This document shows, piece by piece, positions 1-7,969 of a stretch of 64,000 nt of DNA. The stretch's first letter is position 1; each line of letters starts with the position of its first letter. The notes under the pieces are model-generated. The model did not search any database and was not told the DNA's origin. It worked only from the letters and a program-made list of their open reading frames with translations. The stretch comes from Ignatzschineria cameli (GTDB taxonomy: Bacteria > Pseudomonadota > Gammaproteobacteria > Cardiobacteriales > Wohlfahrtiimonadaceae): positions 62,001-126,000 of the forward strand of contig NZ_QEWW01000002.1 in assembly GCF_003121895.1 (NCBI RefSeq), written 5' to 3'. The translations under genes and the position numbers were made by a program.

Positions 1-1179
1 CTCGGTTACGGGAAGGTCCTCTTTCTCTACCGATTCTGTTTCAGTCGCTACTTTTTCAGAGGCTTGATTCTCTTTGCGCGCATTTCCGCGTTTTTTATTG
101 CCTTTCTGGTTGGCGCGTTTACCATTGGCCGGCGGATCATTATCCGGCTTTTGAGTGCTCTCCACAGATGCTGCATCAAGCTCTTTATCTACAGTAGTAG
201 CCTCATTGGTAGAAGTTTTTGGGGAGATAGACTGTTCTGTTTTTTTAGAATCTTGGTTATTCAGCTCTTGCGTCATAGAGCGCTCCTTATCATTATCAGG
301 TGAGATAGAAGGGGTATTGAGGGGATGGTTATAAGAGTTATTCAATGAATTAAAGTTATTAAATTTCTCTTCGATTGCTTGCCATAGATCTTTTTCGAGT
401 GCAGATCGGGCAACAATGACTCTCTCAAACCCTTCTGATTTTACTATGTTTTCTAATCGTTCGCTACCAACAAAGACCCCATCAATTTGGGCTCTCAGCT
501 GGTGTCGATCTAAAATAGGAAGTAAGTTATTGAAAGCTTCTTGGCTAGAGATTACAAGATAGAGCCGTTTTGGTGAATCTGTTGAGGGCGATTGGGTCTT
601 AAATTCTAAAATCGGCTTGAGATCAAGCATCTCTTCTCTTGGGGCTTCTCGGCGATAGACATCACAATATTTGCCAAAACCTTGAAGATCATTAATTGCT
701 TTATCGAGAAGTCGTCGCCCCCCTTCGCCACTGATGATTAAGATCCTTTTGCCGGCAATATTGTGCTCTTTTAGGGTTTGAACCAGGGCCTCTGAGGTGT
801 AAGGTTTAGGGGCAGTGATTGACTCCTTGCCCTCAATATAGGGTTGTAATGCTCTCTCAGTGCCAGAGCCGATAGAGATAAATCCCTTAATTTTGTCAAA
901 TTGAAGCCCTAACTTTTTCGCAAATCGAACAGAGTTTGGGCTTGTAAAGAGCAGGTAGTCATAGGTTGATACTTGCGCTAAATCTGCAAGGGCGGCTTGA
1001 AGATCTTGTGGATCGGCAATAGTGATGCCGGGAAGATCAAATGCTGTAAATCCCGAATTTTGTAACTTTTGGAGAAAGGTTTGTGACTGCCCTTTAGGGC
1101 GCGTCACAATGATTCCAATTAGATTATTTTTCGGAGAATGATTCTTTTCCACTCTCTTTATCCCCATAGATGTTGCCAT
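1..1179 (-). CDS. hemD: Fused uroporphyrinogen-III synthase HemD / HemX-like protein (partial, runs off left edge)
   Basis: Reading leftwards from ATG 1179, the frame stays open to base 1, so the gene is cut by the window. The first ~270 residues look like HemD, which closes hydroxymethylbilane to uroporphyrinogen III: an early IIVTRPKGQ strand, then LLFTSPNSVRFA, ISIGSGTERAL and ILIISGEGGRR. A hydrophilic linker follows, then a Lys/Asn/Glu-rich segment like the cytosolic N-terminus of HemX, whose membrane segment would lie beyond the edge. No stop separates the two parts. The gene begins 4 bases after hemC ends; ATG 1191, overlapping hemC, is an alternative start. HemD-HemX fusions are annotated in other proteobacteria. 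The HemD assignment is firm; HemX rests on position and composition. Confidence 0.8.
   Translation of the reverse strand, partial: MATSMGIKRVEKNHSPKNNLIGIIVTRPKGQSQTFLQKLQNSGFTAFDLPGITIADPQDLQAALADLAQVSTYDYLLFTSPNSVRFAKKLGLQFDKIKGFISIGSGTERALQPYIEGKESITAPKPYTSEALVQTLKEHNIAGKRILIISGEGGRRLLDKAINDLQGFGKYCDVYRREAPREEMLDLKPILEFKTQSPSTDSPKRLYLVISSQEAFNNLLPILDRHQLRAQIDGVFVGSERLENIVKSEGFERVIVARSALEKDLWQAIEEKFNNFNSLNNSYNHPLNTPSISPDNDKERSMTQELNNQDSKKTEQSISPKTSTNEATTVDKELDAASVESTQKPDNDPPANGKRANQKGNKKRGNARKENQASEKVATETESVEKEDLPVTE
274..290 (-). promoter_or_regulatory. Internal ribosome binding site and ATG for a separate HemX product
   Basis: Inside the fused frame, AAGGAG lies six bases before an in-frame ATG at 276 (minus strand). 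It is exactly where a free-standing hemX would begin (MTQELNNQ...). The locus could therefore make both a HemD-HemX fusion and free HemX. This is inference from the site alone. Confidence 0.5.
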
Positions 1180-1183
1180 AGAG

Positions 1184-2107
1184 TTAGCCATAGATCTTTT
1201 CAAGGATCTCTTTTGCTCCTCGAGAGAGGAGGTTATCTGCAAGCGCCTCGCCTAAAGCGGCAGCCTCTTCTGGTTTGCCCCATAACTCATGATAGATGAT
1301 GGTACCGTTATCAAGATCACCTACTAATCCTCTAAGAAAGAGCCCCTTATCGCTTAATTGAGCAAAGCCGGCGATAGGTGCTTGGCAGCCACCATTTAAT
1401 TTTGCATTGAATGCGCGCTCTGCAGTTACACAGGTTGCGGTCTCTGGGTCATTTAGCTTGGCAATGATCTCTTGTACCGCACTATTATCAGTGACACACT
1501 CGATTCCAATGGCTCCTTGACCGACAGCTGGTAATGAGATTGTATCGGGTAGAAGTTGCGTGATCTTCTCTTCAAAACCTAATCGAATGAGACCGGCAGC
1601 AGCTAGAATGATGGCATCGTACTCCCCATTTTCTAACTTTTGTAGGCGGGTATTAACATTACCTCTAAGATCTTTAATTTGAAGGTCAGGGCGATGTGCT
1701 AAGAGTTGTGCTCGGCGACGTAATGAGCAAGAACCTACGATAGCACCCTCTGGAAGATCATCTAAGGATTGATAGTTGATAGAAACTAATGCATCTCTAG
1801 GATCTTCCCGTTTTAAAATCACTGGGACACTCATTCCTTCAGGCAACTGCGAAGCCATCGGTACATCTTTCATTGAGTGGACGGCAATATCAGCTCGACC
1901 TTCTAACATTGCAACTTCTAGCTCCTTAATAAAGAGACCTTTGCCCCCAATTTTACTGAGTGGGGAAGAGAGGAGTTGATCCCCTTTAGTAGTCATGCCG
2001 AGAAGTTCAATCTCCATCTCTGGAAAATGTTTAAGTAATTCACTTCGAACATGATTTGCTTGCCAAAGAGCGAGAGGACTTTCACGTGTTGCAATTGTTA
2101 ATTTCAT
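1184..2107 (-). CDS. hemC: Porphobilinogen deaminase (hydroxymethylbilane synthase)
   Basis: This cytosolic haem-pathway enzyme polymerises four porphobilinogens into hydroxymethylbilane. The protein has 307 residues (E. coli 313). Visible hallmarks are the N-terminal IATRESPLALWQA, the substrate-binding run KDLRGNVNTRL near residue 150, and LNGGCQAPIAGFA near residue 240, whose Cys carries the dipyrromethane cofactor. The ATG at 2107 has AGGA upstream. It is the first gene of a leftward hemC-hemDX unit, with only 4 bases to the next start, so the two are surely cotranscribed and the product of HemC is the substrate of HemD. Confidence 0.97.
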   Translation of the reverse strand: MKLTIATRESPLALWQANHVRSELLKHFPEMEIELLGMTTKGDQLLSSPLSKIGGKGLFIKELEVAMLEGRADIAVHSMKDVPMASQLPEGMSVPVILKREDPRDALVSINYQSLDDLPEGAIVGSCSLRRRAQLLAHRPDLQIKDLRGNVNTRLQKLENGEYDAIILAAAGLIRLGFEEKITQLLPDTISLPAVGQGAIGIECVTDNSAVQEIIAKLNDPETATCVTAERAFNAKLNGGCQAPIAGFAQLSDKGLFLRGLVGDLDNGTIIYHELWGKPEEAAALGEALADNLLSRGAKEILEKIYG

Positions 2108-2634
2108 CTTTTTATCCTAATAATTCGATTTCAGTATAGCGCTCAAGATCAATTTAAATTGATCGATATTGAATATAACCTCAGATAATATATATCAAAT
2201 ATATCTTATATTTTATCTGTATCTTACCTATATCTTATCTTTTAAACTCGATCTTTTCGATCATTCCTTTGGTCGATCGCTTTTGTGATCTGACCAAAAA
2301 GAGTGATTACCACTGGTGATTGGTCCGATAAGCTACTCGATTAGCCATCTTTTATCTTCATACTTTTATATGTCTGATATATGTCTGACTAGGATCGATC
2401 AATCTCAATAGCATTATGGGTAATGGAATATGTTATCAATTTATAAGAAACGCTTTGCTTTTTCTTGTGGCATCTCTCTATTTTTTGTGGTCATTAATCC
2501 TTAGAATAGTGATTCTACTTCTAGTTGGATGCTGTTAAATGGCATGTGGCAAATGAGCAAATGGCGAAAATAGCGAATTTAATGGGTAAGGTTAATCGAG
2601 AAATGTAATCGAGAAATGGGAATAAGGAGATCTG
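2108..2634. other. Divergent intergenic region hemC / cmk, no gene seen
   Basis: This 527-base AT-rich spacer separates divergent hemC and cmk and must hold both promoters. Around 2190-2240 it has degenerate direct repeats of TATATCTTA/TATCTTAC type. Stop codons are frequent and I see no coding frame, structured RNA or convincing promoter hexamer pair. Confidence 0.5.
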
Positions 2635-3303
2635 ATGCAAAATATTATTACGGTTGATGGTCCAAGTGGAGTAGGGAAAGGAACGCTTTCACTTCAGTTG
2701 GCCAAAAAATTGGGGTGGCACTTTTTAGATTCAGGGGCGATCTATCGGGCAGTTGCCCTCTTTGCAGAGAAGAAGGGGGTAGACTTAGAGGATGAGGCAG
2801 TTGTTGCATCACTTGCAGAAGCGCTTCCGCTTCGTTTTGAGGTTGTTGAGTCAATGCTCCATATCTATCTTGCTGAAGAGGATGTGACTTTGCAGATTCG
2901 TGATGAGAAGACCGGTAATAAAGCGTCTATTGTCGCTAAACAACCTAAGGTTCGAGCAGCACTTCTTCAAAGACAGCGAGATTTTGCTCAAGCGCCAGGA
3001 TTGATCGCAGATGGTCGAGATATGGGGACAGTGGTCTTTCCTGAAGCTCAATTAAAGCTCTTTTTAACCGCAACGGCACAAGAGCGGGCAAAAAGACGTT
3101 ATAAACAGTTGTTAGAGAGTGGAATTTGCGCTAATATAGAGCAGATTTTATCTGAGGTTGAGGCAAGAGATGAGCGAGATCGGACGCGGTCGAGCGCCCC
3201 TCTCATAGCGGCAGATGATGCGATTATTATCGACACATCTGAACTTGGAGTAGATGAGGTCTTTACCCTTGCTTGGAACGCCGTCACGGAGCGGTTTCTC
3301 TAG
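2635..3303 (+). CDS. cmk: Cytidylate kinase
   Basis: Cmk phosphorylates CMP and dCMP to the diphosphates. The 222-residue product (E. coli 227) opens with the P-loop GPSGVGKGT (residues 9-17), followed by LDSGAIYRA, the nucleotide-binding GRDMGTVVFPEA near residue 126, and the lid segment RDERDRTRSSAPL near 177-189. The start ATG has AAGGAG at good spacing. cmk sits directly before rpsA, the classical gammaproteobacterial order. A spacer of about 500 bases between them suggests rpsA also has its own promoter. Confidence 0.97.
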   Translation: MQNIITVDGPSGVGKGTLSLQLAKKLGWHFLDSGAIYRAVALFAEKKGVDLEDEAVVASLAEALPLRFEVVESMLHIYLAEEDVTLQIRDEKTGNKASIVAKQPKVRAALLQRQRDFAQAPGLIADGRDMGTVVFPEAQLKLFLTATAQERAKRRYKQLLESGICANIEQILSEVEARDERDRTRSSAPLIAADDAIIIDTSELGVDEVFTLAWNAVTERFL

Positions 3304-3708
3304 AATATAGAGAAATTTACCGTTGATAGATGCGCTACAAGTGAAGAGCGGGATCGATTTATCCTAGGTCAATTTCTCTTAAAACATCTTCTAAAATTCT
3401 ACTGAGTAGTTCCACTTAGCGATTCTACTAAAGAATTAGGTTGGGGTTGAAATTGAAGTTGAAACTTCGTTAATGGGCAGTGAGGAGACTGAAAGTATCG
3501 GTCCCTCTTTTGCTTTATTCATCAGATAGAAGCGGGTAATCAGAAGATTATTTATTGGATGTAGGTTTCACAAATGTGCATTCAACTAGATCTTGATGCT
3601 TATTGAGTCACTGAGTAGTCATTGAGTCATTGGGTATTTAGGAATAGGGTAAGCACAGATAGTTGTGATTTTTTATTACTTTAAACAAGTCGTAGATAGG
3701 AGTAGCTC
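3304..3708. other. Spacer between cmk and the rpsA promoter, no gene seen
   Basis: About 400 bases with frequent stops in all frames. Near 3604-3635 there is a degenerate direct repeat of TTGAGTCA/TGAGTAGTCA type. I see no terminator after cmk, so read-through into rpsA is possible. Confidence 0.45.
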
Positions 3709-3809
3709 TATAATCTCTTCTTACTAATTCAGATTAACGCTTGCGCTAATGGATAAAAGAAAAGGTTGTAGCGAAAGAATATTCCACATATCTATGCATT
3801 TTTAATTAT
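3709..3809 (+). promoter_or_regulatory. rpsA promoter -10 and leader lacking a Shine-Dalgarno
   Basis: A perfect TATAAT lies at 3709-3714 with no good -35. Starting about seven bases later, the leader would be roughly 90 nt. The bases just before the rpsA ATG (3795-3809) are A/T-only apart from one G and one C and contain no purine-rich Shine-Dalgarno. A GCTTGCGCTAATGGA...TTGTAGCG segment could form a hairpin exposing GGA. E. coli rpsA also lacks a standard site and uses hairpins with GGA loops that free S1 represses. The same control here is inference. Confidence 0.45.
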
Positions 3810-5477
3810 ATGTCATTAAGTTTTGCAGAATTATTTGAGCAATCAATCGCCGAAGAACAAGCACGTGAAATTGGTGCAATCATTGAAGCAACGGTTGTTA
3901 AGATCGAAAACGGTTTTGTAATCGTTGATGCTGGCCTTAAGAGTGAAGGTCGCATCCCCGCTGAACAATTTCAAGACCTAAATGGTGAAATTGAAGTTCA
4001 AGTTGGTGATAAAGTAGACGTTGTCCTTGAGTCATTAGAAGATGGTTTCGGTGAAACTCGTCTTTCACGTGAAAAAGCGAAACGTGCAGAAGTATGGGCA
4101 TTCCTTGAGAAGAAACTTGAAAATGATGAGATCATTAAAGGGGTTATCTCAGGTCGCGTTAAAGGTGGATTTACTGTTGATATCGGTACAGAGCGTGCGT
4201 TCTTGCCAGGTTCATTAGTTGATGTTCGCCCTGTTCGTGATATCGCATATCTTGAAGGTAAAGAGCTTGAGTTAAAAGTTATCAAGCTTGACCAAAAGCG
4301 TAACAACATCGTTGTTTCACGCCGCGCGGTACTTGAAGAAGAGTATTCTGCAGAACGTGAAGAGCTTCTCAAAACACTTGAGGAAGGTGATGTTGTTAAA
4401 GGGATCGTTAAGAACCTTACTGACTACGGTGCGTTTATTGACCTTGGTGGTATCGACGGTCTCCTTCATATCACTGATATGGCGTGGAAACGTGTTCGTC
4501 ACCCATCTGAGATCGTAGAGATCAATCAAGAGATCGAAGTTAAGCTTCTTAAATTTGATAAAGAGCGTAACCGTGTATCACTTGGTCTTAAACAACTTGG
4601 TGAAGATCCATGGAAAGATATCGCAATGCGCTTCCCTGCAGGTCTTCAAACTAAAGGTAAAGTTACTAACATTACTGACTACGGTTGTTTTGTTGAAATC
4701 GAGCCAGGCATCGAAGGTCTTGTTCACGTTTCAGAAATGGATTGGACTAACAAAAACGTTAATCCTTCAAAAGTTGTTACTGCGGGTGAAGAAGTGGGTG
4801 TTGTTGTTCTCGATATTGATGAAGAGCGCCGCCGTATCTCTCTCGGTATGAAACAGTGCATGCCAAACCCATGGTCTGAGTTCGAAATGAAATACAACAA
4901 GAACGATAAGATCAAAGGTACAATCAAATCGATCACAGATTTCGGTATCTTTATCGGTCTTGAAGGTGGTATTGATGGACTTGTTCATCTCTCTGATATC
5001 TCATGGAGCGTTCCTGGTGAAGAAGCAATCCGTGAATATAGCCGTGGTGATGAGATTGAAGCAATGGTATTAGCAGTTGATGCTGACCGTGAGCGTATCT
5101 CTTTAGGTATCAAACAACTTGATCAAGACCCATTCTCTTCATTCTTAGCAGAACATGAGAAAGGTTCTTTAGTAAAAGGTGTTGTTACTGAAGTTGATGC
5201 TAAATATGCTGTTGTTGATCTTGGTAATGGTGTTGAAGGTAACCTTCGTGCATCTGAAATTTCATCTGAGCGCGTAGAAGATGTTCGTAACGTCTATAAC
5301 GTAGGTGATGAAGTTGAAGCGCGCTTCGTAAGCGTTGACCGTCGTAACCGCTCAATCGTTCTCTCTGTGAAAGCAGTAGATGAAGTGAGTCCACAAGATA
5401 TCGCTGAGTACACAAATGATAACGTTGGTGCTACAACATTTGGTGATCTCTTGAAAGAGCAATTAAAACAGCAATAA
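3810..5477 (+). CDS. rpsA: 30S ribosomal protein S1
   Basis: S1 brings mRNA to the 30S subunit. The 555-residue protein (E. coli 557) has six S1/OB-fold repeats of about 70 residues between ~20 and ~525. The middle ones are marked by [39 protein letters not shown] and [20 protein letters not shown]. The N-terminus [12 protein letters not shown] matches gammaproteobacterial S1. Codon use leans strongly to GGT, CGT, GTT and CTT, unlike its neighbours, as expected for a very highly expressed gene. There is no Shine-Dalgarno before the ATG, so translation is probably autoregulated. Confidence 0.98.
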   Translation: MSLSFAELFEQSIAEEQAREIGAIIEATVVKIENGFVIVDAGLKSEGRIPAEQFQDLNGEIEVQVGDKVDVVLESLEDGFGETRLSREKAKRAEVWAFLEKKLENDEIIKGVISGRVKGGFTVDIGTERAFLPGSLVDVRPVRDIAYLEGKELELKVIKLDQKRNNIVVSRRAVLEEEYSAEREELLKTLEEGDVVKGIVKNLTDYGAFIDLGGIDGLLHITDMAWKRVRHPSEIVEINQEIEVKLLKFDKERNRVSLGLKQLGEDPWKDIAMRFPAGLQTKGKVTNITDYGCFVEIEPGIEGLVHVSEMDWTNKNVNPSKVVTAGEEVGVVVLDIDEERRRISLGMKQCMPNPWSEFEMKYNKNDKIKGTIKSITDFGIFIGLEGGIDGLVHLSDISWSVPGEEAIREYSRGDEIEAMVLAVDADRERISLGIKQLDQDPFSSFLAEHEKGSLVKGVVTEVDAKYAVVDLGNGVEGNLRASEISSERVEDVRNVYNVGDEVEARFVSVDRRNRSIVLSVKAVDEVSPQDIAEYTNDNVGATTFGDLLKEQLKQQ

Positions 5478-5565
5478 AAGCGCAAGCGCAATAAAATATC
5501 AGTAAAATGGTAGAAAACTAGTAATAGTTTTAAATTGCTTATTGCATGACCTTAAGAGGTCAGTA

Positions 5566-5597
5566 AAAACCGCAGACAATTAATCTGCGGTTTTTTT
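5566..5597 (+). terminator. Intrinsic terminator after rpsA
   Basis: CCGCAGA (5570-5576) pairs with TCTGCGG (5584-5590) around a 7-base loop, extended by flanking A/T pairs and followed by seven T. It ends the rpsA transcript before the ihfB promoter. Confidence 0.92.
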
Positions 5598-5649
5598 ATA
5601 GAGGTCGTTGATTTTAATGAAGAAAAAGTAGATATTTTCAGGGAATTTG

Positions 5650-5678
5650 TTGCTTAATCGAAGGATAAACTGTATTAT
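5650..5678 (+). promoter_or_regulatory. Predicted sigma-70 promoter for ihfB
   Basis: TTGCTT (5650-5655) and TATTAT (5673-5678) are separated by exactly 17 bases in AT-rich DNA, about 80 bases upstream of the ihfB start and after the rpsA terminator. Confidence 0.5.
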
Positions 5679-5759
5679 TTTATATATAAAAATATACATA
5701 AATTTACGAATCTGTGGATTTATGGTAGGAATTAGGGAATAGAGTCAAGGAGAAGTAGA

Positions 5760-6065
5760 GTGACTAGATCAGAGCTAGTACAGAGGTTAAGTGCAAAATA
5801 TCCACACTGTTCAACTGCTGAAGTTGAAAAGAGTGTTAAGAAAATTTTAGAACATATTACGGAAACCTTAGGAAAAGGCGGGCGTATCGAGATTAGAGGT
5901 TTTGGTAGCTTTTCAGTACGTTACAGAGAACCTAAAATTGGACGCAACCCTAAAACTGGGGATGCAGTAAAGTTAAGTGGTAAATACACAACTCATTTTA
6001 AGCCGGGGAAATTACTTCGTGAGCGTGTCAATGAGAGTCGTGAACATTATGAATTACCTAAATAA
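5760..6065 (+). CDS. ihfB: Integration host factor subunit beta
   Basis: IHF-beta pairs with IHF-alpha to bend DNA sharply at specific sites. The 101-residue protein (E. coli 94) has the whole HU/IHF fold: [11 protein letters not shown] helix, [16 protein letters not shown] beta arm, GRNPKTGD loop containing the intercalating proline, and the tail [12 protein letters not shown]. It starts with GTG, supported by AAGGAG nine bases upstream. There is a short C-terminal extension ([10 protein letters not shown]). Position after rpsA is conserved in gammaproteobacteria. Confidence 0.96.
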   Translation: MTRSELVQRLSAKYPHCSTAEVEKSVKKILEHITETLGKGGRIEIRGFGSFSVRYREPKIGRNPKTGDAVKLSGKYTTHFKPGKLLRERVNESREHYELPK

Positions 6066-6266
6066 GTAGTTAAATAACTCAATAGACTTAATATTGAGTA
6101 GTGAGAATTGAGCATTAGAGATATTAGGCATATTTAATCTATCTAGTGGATATTTAAAAGCTGTTCGATTGATATATTGTGATCACTATTATCGGTAGCT
6201 ATATTGAATGGCTTAGATCAATATGCCCTATATCAATACACCATATCTCTATATTGCAACAATAAG

Positions 6267-6300
6267 AGCATCTCAAGCATCTGTTTGAGATGCTTTTTTT
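6267..6300 (+). terminator. Intrinsic terminator after ihfB
   Basis: AGCATCTCAA (6267-6276) pairs perfectly with TTGAGATGCT (6285-6294) around an 8-base loop and is followed by a run of T. Confidence 0.92.
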
Positions 6301-6513
6301 ATCGTAGAGAGTCATTGTGGCATATAATGATGCATAGAATTTTAAATGAAGAGAGAACGCGATACTGCCGAAAATAAAGTTTCGATTCTACCCATGGGTG
6401 TTGAATCGATCTGGTGATGTAGAAAGAGAGGATCGCTTCAATTGAGATGGAGCGATAAAGTGGTAGCGCATCGAGAAAAGGTTACTAATTTATTAATTTA
6501 CTAATTTATCAGT

Positions 6514-6545
6514 AGATCGGCAGATCAGAAGATCAGCAGATCAAT
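6514..6545. repeat. 8-bp tandem repeat, four copies
   Basis: Four adjacent units AGATCGGC, AGATCAGA, AGATCAGC and AGATCAAT (period 8) lie just upstream of ispD. They are degenerate and noncoding. Confidence 0.8.
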
Positions 6546-6580
6546 TTAGGATCGTGATTGCGATCGGGAGAGTCAATAAC

Positions 6581-7306
6581 GTGGATAGAGAAGGTCATGA
6601 AGAGGAGATCTATTTCATTATTCCTGCTGCGGGAGTGGGAAGTCGAATGGCATCTGAAATTCCTAAGCAATATTTGCAGATCGCCGGCGAAACAATTTTG
6701 ACACGTACCCTAAAGTTATTTTTGGGTGTGCAGGAGATTAGCGGTGGTGTAGTGGCACTCTCTGCAGAAGATCAAAGAGCGCTTGAGGTAGAGAGCGATG
6801 TTTTATGGAGAGTAGATGGTGGAGAAACACGAACCGATTCTGTGGCGGCGGGTCTCTATTTTTTAAAAGAGCATTTAAGTCGTGCCGGGAAGGATTTAAA
6901 GAAGATCTGGGTTGCTGTCCATGATGCGGCGAGACCTGGATTGAGATCGAATGAACTCTCCCTCTTTTTGCGCTCTGTCTTAGAGGACTGCCCAGAAGGG
7001 GGCGCTATTATGGCATTGCCGGCACAAGATACGGTTAAACGGGTTGATAAGAAGGGAGAGATTGTTGAGACTCTCGATCGAGATGTTATCTGGTTAGCAC
7101 AAACCCCACAGATGGCTCCTCTTTTAACGCTCATTGAGGCTACAGAAAGGGCTACTGCCGCGGGAGCAAAAGTGACAGATGAAGCCTCGCTTTTAGAGTA
7201 TAATGGCCTCTCGCCAAAGGTCTATCGAGGTTATCCCCATAATTTTAAGATAACCTATCCTGCAGACCTTCAATTGATGAGCCTCTATTTTAGTGAGAGA
7301 AGATGA
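6581..7306 (+). CDS. ispD: 2-C-methyl-D-erythritol 4-phosphate cytidylyltransferase
   Basis: IspD couples CTP to MEP in the non-mevalonate isoprenoid pathway. The CTP-binding signature [10 protein letters not shown] comes right after the start, with VHDAARPGL in the middle and a conserved Lys in KITYP at the end. I take GTG 6581 (241 residues, close to E. coli's 236), with GGGAG about ten bases upstream. An upstream in-frame GTG at 6554 would add nine residues and is less likely. The stop overlaps the start of ispF, the usual coupled ispDF arrangement. Confidence 0.93.
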   Translation: MDREGHEEEIYFIIPAAGVGSRMASEIPKQYLQIAGETILTRTLKLFLGVQEISGGVVALSAEDQRALEVESDVLWRVDGGETRTDSVAAGLYFLKEHLSRAGKDLKKIWVAVHDAARPGLRSNELSLFLRSVLEDCPEGGAIMALPAQDTVKRVDKKGEIVETLDRDVIWLAQTPQMAPLLTLIEATERATAAGAKVTDEASLLEYNGLSPKVYRGYPHNFKITYPADLQLMSLYFSERR

Positions 7307-7779
7307 TGAGAATAGGATTTGGTTTTGATGTTCATACCTTTCAAGAGGGTGATCATCTCATGTTAGGTGGGGTTAAGATCCCTTTTCATAAGGCATTTAA
7401 AGCTCACTCAGATGGGGATGTCGTTCTTCATGCTTTGACCGATGCGCTTTTAGGAGCTGTAAAAGGGGGAGATATTGGAACGCTCTTTCCCGATACCGAT
7501 CCGCGTTATAAAGGGGCAGATAGCCGCCATCTCTTAAAAGAGGTATATCAAATTGTTCGCGATAAAGGTTATGAGATTGGTAATATCGATATCACCATTA
7601 TGGCTGAAGCACCTAAAATGAAGCCCTATCGAGAAGCGATAGAATCAGTGATTGCCGAAGATTTAGCAATATCAGTAGATGATATTAATGTGAAGGCAAC
7701 GACAATGGAGAAGCTCGGTTTTGTCGGAAGAGAAGAGGGAATTGCGGCCCAGGTGGCGCTCTTATTAAAGCGTCGATAA
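7303..7779 (+). CDS. ispF: 2-C-methyl-D-erythritol 2,4-cyclodiphosphate synthase
   Basis: IspF cyclises CDP-methylerythritol 2-phosphate to MEcPP. The 158-residue protein starts (M)[10 protein letters not shown], whose D-x-H are metal ligands. It also has the conserved [17 protein letters not shown] with another metal His, and a C-terminal [17 protein letters not shown]. Two ATGs at 7303 and 7306 are in frame; the second gives the family-typical N-terminus. The ATG overlaps the ispD stop, so translation is coupled. With ispB further right, this window holds three isoprenoid genes, though in two loci. Confidence 0.97.
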   Translation: MMRIGFGFDVHTFQEGDHLMLGGVKIPFHKAFKAHSDGDVVLHALTDALLGAVKGGDIGTLFPDTDPRYKGADSRHLLKEVYQIVRDKGYEIGNIDITIMAEAPKMKPYREAIESVIAEDLAISVDDINVKATTMEKLGFVGREEGIAAQVALLLKRR

Positions 7780-7969
7780 TCTCTTAGCGCGGTGATGTTA
7801 AGTCGCTATGATGATCTATTTTAAGATCCATTGTAATGACAATGTTTTGATCATCTATAAGATATAATGAATCGGTAGATTGATTAGTTGATGAGTTGAA
7901 AAGAAGATTGGGATTAGAGATTCTCCGTGGAGAGACCCATTATGAAACGAATATAGGAATAAGTAGAGT

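Larger units (their letters stand above)
6066..6580. other. Intergenic region ihfB to ispD with terminator and short repeats, no gene seen
   Basis: About 500 bases containing the ihfB terminator and, just before ispD, AT-rich micro-repeats. I see no coding frame, and no clear promoter for ispD. Confidence 0.5.

Noticed and set aside
64-303. Plus-strand open frame of 79 codons at the left edge
   Set aside because: It is antisense to the fused hemD-hemX frame, has no start signal, and its codons mirror the charged HemX segment.
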